Shown in pieces: positions 6,873 through 9,560 of a DNA stretch of 9,560 nucleotides. The notes below the pieces were generated by a model that was given only the letters and a program-made list of their open reading frames with translations, did not search any database and was not told where the DNA came from. The DNA lies in contig JAVBQQ010000084.1 of the NCBI GenBank assembly GCA_031548875.1, forward strand, positions 1 through 9,560. Reading direction: 5' to 3'. Position numbers and translations under genes: made by a program. Positions within the stretch are counted from its first letter, which is position 1. Each line of letters starts with the position of its first letter. The stretch is from JAAYCI01 sp031548875. GTDB lineage: Bacteria; Bacillota; Clostridia; Oscillospirales; Ruminococcaceae.

Positions 6873-7622
6873 TCAAGCCTCGGCTTCCTGCGCAGTCTCT
6901 TCGCTGCCGGCCTGTTCTGTCTCGGCTTCTTCCATCTGCTCACCCTGGCGGCCTTCCAGGATGGCGTCAGCCATAGTGCTGGAGATGAGGCGCACGGCGC
7001 GGATAGCGTCGTCGTTGCCGGGAATGACGTAATCGATCTCATCGGGGTCGCAGTTGGTGTCCACGATGGCCACGATGGGGATATGCAGCTTGCGGGCCTC
7101 GGCCACGGCGATACGCTCCTTGCGGGGATCCACGATAAACAGGGCCTTTGGCAGGCGGTCCATGCCTTTCACGCCGCCCAGGAATTTTTCCAGCTTTTCA
7201 ATCTCCAGCTCCAGCTTGATGACTTCCTTTTTGGGAAGCAGCTCGAAGGTGCCGTCCTCGCGCATCTTTTTCAGCTGTTCCATCCGGTCGATGCGGCGAC
7301 GGATAGTACGGAAGTTGGTGAGCATACCGCCCAGCCAGCGTGCGTTCACGAAGGGCATGCCGCAGCGGGTGGCCTCTTCGCGGATGGACTCTTGCGCCTG
7401 CTTCTTTGTGCCCACGAACAGCAGCATGCCACCTTCAGTGGACAAATCACGCACAAAATTATACGCTTCGTCGATTTTTTTAACAGTTTTTTGCAGATCG
7501 ATGATGTAGATGCCGTTGCGTTCGGTAAAGATGAACTTGGCCATCTTGGGGTTCCACCGGCGGGTCTGATGGCCGAAATGTACACCGGCTTCGAGCAATT
7601 GTTTCATGGATACGACTGCCAT
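6873..7622 (-). CDS. rpsB: 30S ribosomal protein S2
   Basis: S2 binds the 30S subunit between head and body and is needed for S1 docking or mRNA entry in many bacteria. The 249-residue sequence is canonical: MKQLLEAGVHFGHQTRRWNPKM at 6-27, IYIIDLQKT at 38-46, FVGTKKQAQ at 69-77, RWLGGMLTNF at 95-104, and LFIVDPRKE with IPIVAIVDTNCDP at about 161-193. A low-complexity acidic tail (about 226-249, rich in E, A and Q) ends the protein. The start at 7622 is supported by GGAGGT at about 7629-7634 with 6-nt spacing; the frame stays open for 70 more codons upstream, but those look non-coding and contain the leader and promoter. The gene heads the rpsB-tsf operon. In Escherichia coli S2 represses its own operon through the leader, and a similar role for this leader is only inferred. 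Confidence 0.98.
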   Translation of the reverse strand: MAVVSMKQLLEAGVHFGHQTRRWNPKMAKFIFTERNGIYIIDLQKTVKKIDEAYNFVRDLSTEGGMLLFVGTKKQAQESIREEATRCGMPFVNARWLGGMLTNFRTIRRRIDRMEQLKKMREDGTFELLPKKEVIKLELEIEKLEKFLGGVKGMDRLPKALFIVDPRKERIAVAEARKLHIPIVAIVDTNCDPDEIDYVIPGNDDAIRAVRLISSTMADAILEGRQGEQMEEAETEQAGSEETAQEAEA

Positions 7623-7675
7623 TTTTGTACCTCCAAATTTTGTTTTTTGCCCGTCCACACCGGCAAAGTGCGGGG

Positions 7676-7730
7676 AGGGCGCCTCCGCATTGGTGCGGCA
7701 TTTTTCACTTTTTAACGCGCAAAGCGCCCT
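7676..7730 (-). promoter_or_regulatory. Structured 5' leader of rpsB
   Basis: In the roughly 148-nt leader, minus-strand AGGGCGC (plus 7724-7730) pairs with GCGCCCT (plus 7676-7682). They enclose a hairpin with arms CCGCA and TGCGG (plus 7694-7698 and 7685-7689) and a CCAA loop. Upstream in the same leader, CACAC (plus 7760-7764) could pair weakly with GTGTG (plus 7738-7742) just before a T run at 7731-7736, a possible but poor attenuator. The helical elements are seen directly. Autoregulation by S2 is inference from the known E. coli system, and I cannot match this to a specific leader family. Confidence 0.5.
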
Positions 7731-7776
7731 AAAAAAGCACACAAAAATACCTGCAATGCGTGTGTATTGCCGGATA

Positions 7777-7805
7777 AGTATAGCATATAGGGTCCGGGTT
7801 GGCAA
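7777..7805 (-). promoter_or_regulatory. Promoter of the rpsB-tsf operon (extended -10)
   Basis: On the minus strand, TTGCCA (plus 7800-7805; 5 of 6 to TTGACA), a 17-bp spacer, and TATACT (plus 7777-7782; 5 of 6 to TATAAT) form a near-ideal promoter. TGC directly before the -10 gives the extended TGn element. Transcription should start near 7770, about 148 nt before the rpsB start codon. Such strength fits a ribosomal protein operon. Confidence 0.9.
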
Positions 7806-7820
7806 GTTTTTTTCAGGGGC

Positions 7821-7839
7821 GGGGGGCCTCATGCCCCCC
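7821..7839. repeat. GC-rich inverted repeat between the divergent promoters
   Basis: GGGGGGC (7821-7827) and GCCCCCC (7833-7839) form a perfect 7-bp inverted repeat with a CTCAT loop. It begins 15 bp upstream of the rpsB -35 box. Neither strand has a T run after the stem, so it is not a standard terminator. It may be a protein-binding site, a structural boundary between the two promoters or simply a hairpin of no function. Confidence 0.55.
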
Positions 7840-7858
7840 TATACGAAGGATAGCGATG

Positions 7859-7887
7859 TTGCGAAATGCGCAAAATCATGCTAAAAT
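7859..7887 (+). promoter_or_regulatory. Promoter of the 7TM-GGDEF gene (extended -10)
   Basis: TTGCGA at 7859-7864 (4 of 6 to TTGACA), a 17-bp spacer and TAAAAT at 7882-7887 (5 of 6), with TGC at 7879-7881 before it, make a good extended -10 promoter. TTGCG and CGCAA (7859-7873) form an inverted repeat covering the -35 region. CTGTA and TACAG (7891-7904) form another at the expected start site. These could be operators, but no regulator is identified. Confidence 0.75.
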
Positions 7888-7940
7888 TGGCTGTAAATAT
7901 ACAGCTTCGGTCCCAAAATAATTGTAAGACAAATTGTGTG

Positions 7941-7946
7941 AGGAGG
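7941..7946 (+). promoter_or_regulatory. Ribosome binding site for the GTG start of the GGDEF gene
   Basis: A perfect AGGAGG ends 7 nt before GTG at 7954. The adjacent TTG at 7957 is the only competing start, and it would remove a single residue. The GTG is preferred on spacing. Confidence 0.75.
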
Positions 7947-7953
7947 TGGCGCG

Positions 7954-9540
7954 GTGTTGAACCTTGTTGTCTCGCTTGTTTTGGCTGCCGCGCTGGTCGT
8001 CACGGTGATATTGGGCGCGTTCACCATCTTCCGGTGCGAGAGCAATAAGAGGGGATATTTTATCTTCCTGTTGTGCACTGTGTTCCTGTATGTTCTGGGG
8101 TATCTGCTGGAGGTGACGGCGCACACCGAGGTGGACGCGTTTGCCGCCGTGAAGGTGATGTACATCGGTTCCACCTTCATTGCGCCGGTGTACCTTTTGT
8201 TTTGTGCCGATTATTGCGAGATCAACCTGAACAAGCTCCGGTACCTGGCGCCCCTGCTGGCGATACCGACAGTGTTTGTGGTGCTGCTGTGGACAACGAA
8301 CACCCACGACCTCATCTATGCTTCTTATACCTATTATTATGACGCACCGGTGCATCACCTGACCGTGCAGCCAGGCAGCCTGTATTACCTGAACCATGTG
8401 TTTGCACTGTTGTGTGCGGCGGCAGCCTGCGGCATCCTCATCCACCGGCTGGTATGCTGGGAACACAAATACCGCAGCCGGCTGGTTCTGCTGCTTTTGG
8501 GAGCGCTGGTACCGGCGGCGGCGAACCTGTTGTTCGTGTTCGGGCTGAATGTGGGAGGGATCAACTATACGCCGCTTTCACTCGTGGTGCTCACCGTCTT
8601 CTTCTATATACTCATCGTGCGGTACAACCTGTTCGAGATTGTGCCGCGGGCGTCGGCGCTGGCGCTGGACGCGATACGCGAAGCGTATGTGCTGCTGGAC
8701 ACGGAGATGGGATATCTTGGCTCCAACCCGGCGGCGTGCAGGGTGTTTCCCGACATGGCGGAATTGGCCGTGGGTGCAGATGTGCGCCGGTTGGCAGCCT
8801 GGCCGCAGGAACTGGCCGAGCTGGACAAAGAGGCGCGTGACGATGATATCCGCTTTACGACGCAGGGAGAGCAGAAGTGTTTCTACAATGCAAATGTGAA
8901 CCCGGTGTTTGCCGAAAACGGCCGCCTGTGTGGTTGGGTGGTGCTTATGCAGGATGTGACTGGTACGGTTACCCTGATGGAGCGCCTGGAAGAGGTGGCC
9001 AACACGGACGACCTGACGGGCATCACAAACCGTCGTCGCTTTTCGGAATTGGCCCAGATGCATGTGTCGAAAGCGGCCCGGGTATGGAGCCCTTACAGCG
9101 TTATCATGTTTGACCTCGATCTGTTCAAGAAGGTGAACGATACCTACGGCCATGATGCCGGCGACGCCGTGCTGAAAGTCGTTGCCGAACGGGTTGCGTC
9201 CACCCTGCGCCCGTATGACGTTTTTGCGCGATACGGTGGTGAGGAGTTCATCATTCTGGCGGCAGACACGGACGAAGTTGGCGCCGTGGGCCTGGCCGAA
9301 CGTCTGCGCGCCTGCATTGGCGACTCCGCCGTGGATTTTGAGGACAAGGAGATACGCGTGACGGTGAGCCTGGGTGTGGCCCCCGGCGCCAAGGATCGTG
9401 TGTTCGAGCATGCCATCCGCAACGCGGACCGTGCCCTGTATGAAGCGAAGGGGCGCGGGCGCAACTGTACGGTGCTGTGCAGCGCCACAGGCGGCCCGCG
9501 CGGCAGCCTGCGGGGTGTGGAGGCAAAACAGCCGAACTAG
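7954..9540 (+). CDS. Membrane diguanylate cyclase: 7TM sensor, PAS-like region, GGDEF domain
   Basis: This 528-residue protein most likely makes the second messenger c-di-GMP from two GTP. About seven hydrophobic helices (roughly 3-25, 34-53, 64-84, 97-114, 143-165, 175-196, 205-224) resemble the 7TM sensor module seen N-terminal to some histidine kinases and cyclases. Residues about 240-340 look PAS-like (AYVLLDTEMGYLGSNPAACRVF, then NVNPVFAENGRLCGWVVLMQDVT). The GGDEF domain runs from about 350: DDLTGITNRRRF, the metal-binding FDLD at 386-389, NDTYGHDAGD, and the active loop GGEEF at 428-432. RPYD at 419-422, five residues before GGEEF, is an intact inhibitory I-site, so product feedback is expected. 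Start is GTG with AGGAGG upstream. The gene diverges from rpsB and has its own promoter. The input signal is unknown, and no EAL, HD-GYP or effector gene is in the window. Confidence 0.93.
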   Translation: MLNLVVSLVLAAALVVTVILGAFTIFRCESNKRGYFIFLLCTVFLYVLGYLLEVTAHTEVDAFAAVKVMYIGSTFIAPVYLLFCADYCEINLNKLRYLAPLLAIPTVFVVLLWTTNTHDLIYASYTYYYDAPVHHLTVQPGSLYYLNHVFALLCAAAACGILIHRLVCWEHKYRSRLVLLLLGALVPAAANLLFVFGLNVGGINYTPLSLVVLTVFFYILIVRYNLFEIVPRASALALDAIREAYVLLDTEMGYLGSNPAACRVFPDMAELAVGADVRRLAAWPQELAELDKEARDDDIRFTTQGEQKCFYNANVNPVFAENGRLCGWVVLMQDVTGTVTLMERLEEVANTDDLTGITNRRRFSELAQMHVSKAARVWSPYSVIMFDLDLFKKVNDTYGHDAGDAVLKVVAERVASTLRPYDVFARYGGEEFIILAADTDEVGAVGLAERLRACIGDSAVDFEDKEIRVTVSLGVAPGAKDRVFEHAIRNADRALYEAKGRGRNCTVLCSATGGPRGSLRGVEAKQPN

Positions 9541-9560
9541 CATAAGAAGACATGTTTCAC

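Noticed and set aside
6831..7715. Plus-strand open frame of 294 codons opposite rpsB
   Set aside because: The opposite strand encodes unmistakable ribosomal protein S2. The frame has no family features and runs through the rpsB leader.
7821..7839. GC-rich inverted repeat considered as a terminator
   Set aside because: No T run follows the stem on either strand; the only T run on the plus strand precedes it. No gene ends nearby.
7905..7953. Possible c-di-GMP riboswitch before the GGDEF gene
   Set aside because: The region between the expected transcript start and the ribosome binding site is too short, and I see no riboswitch core.
8578..9543. Long minus-strand open frame (321 codons) opposite the GGDEF gene
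   Set aside because: It is the antisense shadow of a clear GGDEF protein in GC-rich DNA, has a His/Arg/Gln-rich composition, and matches no recognisable family.

Overview
The window looks like a stretch of ordinary chromosome from a GC-rich, low-copy-repeat Firmicute. The best guess is class Clostridia, Oscillospirales/Ruminococcaceae-like. That placement is an inference from gene content: a stand-alone PduL phosphotransacylase, an LtaS-type membrane sulfatase-fold enzyme, the TIGR03960/TIGR03936 radical SAM pair and a YerC-type TrpR-like regulator. AGGAGG-type ribosome binding sites before almost every gene and a GC-rich third codon position agree with it. No mobile element, CRISPR array, tRNA or rRNA was found.

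Region 1 (1-2787, + strand). A strong extended -10 promoter and a roughly 100-nt leader that can fold in two mutually exclusive ways precede pduL (phosphate acyltransferase). A GC-rich hairpin without a U tract follows. Next comes a five-helix lipoteichoic-acid-synthase-family protein with its catalytic residues intact.

Region 2 (2817-5418, + strand). A TIGR03960 radical SAM protein overlaps by 14 nt a DUF2344/TIGR03936 partner that starts at TTG. The pair probably shares a transcript with the LTA synthase-like gene, because only 29 nt separate them. The partner ends inside a bidirectional terminator hairpin, and its stop codon sits in the loop.

Region 3 (5450-7622, - strand). yerC is a single TrpR-like regulator gene flanked by terminators. 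Upstream of it on the same strand is the rpsB-tsf operon (ribosomal protein S2 and elongation factor Ts), with its own terminator, a very good promoter and a structured leader of about 150 nt.

Region 4 (7623-9560). A 331-bp divergent intergenic region carries back-to-back extended -10 promoters for rpsB and for a membrane diguanylate cyclase. The cyclase has seven transmembrane helices, a PAS-like middle region and a GGDEF domain with both active site (GGEEF) and I-site (RxxD).

The genes do not form one pathway: the window joins acyl-phosphate metabolism, envelope polymer synthesis, a poorly understood radical SAM pair, translation and c-di-GMP signalling. I see no convincing new multi-gene system. 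The most useful leads are the leader RNAs of pduL and rpsB, the paired CX3CX2C motifs in the radical SAM protein, and the 7TM-PAS-GGDEF receptor.
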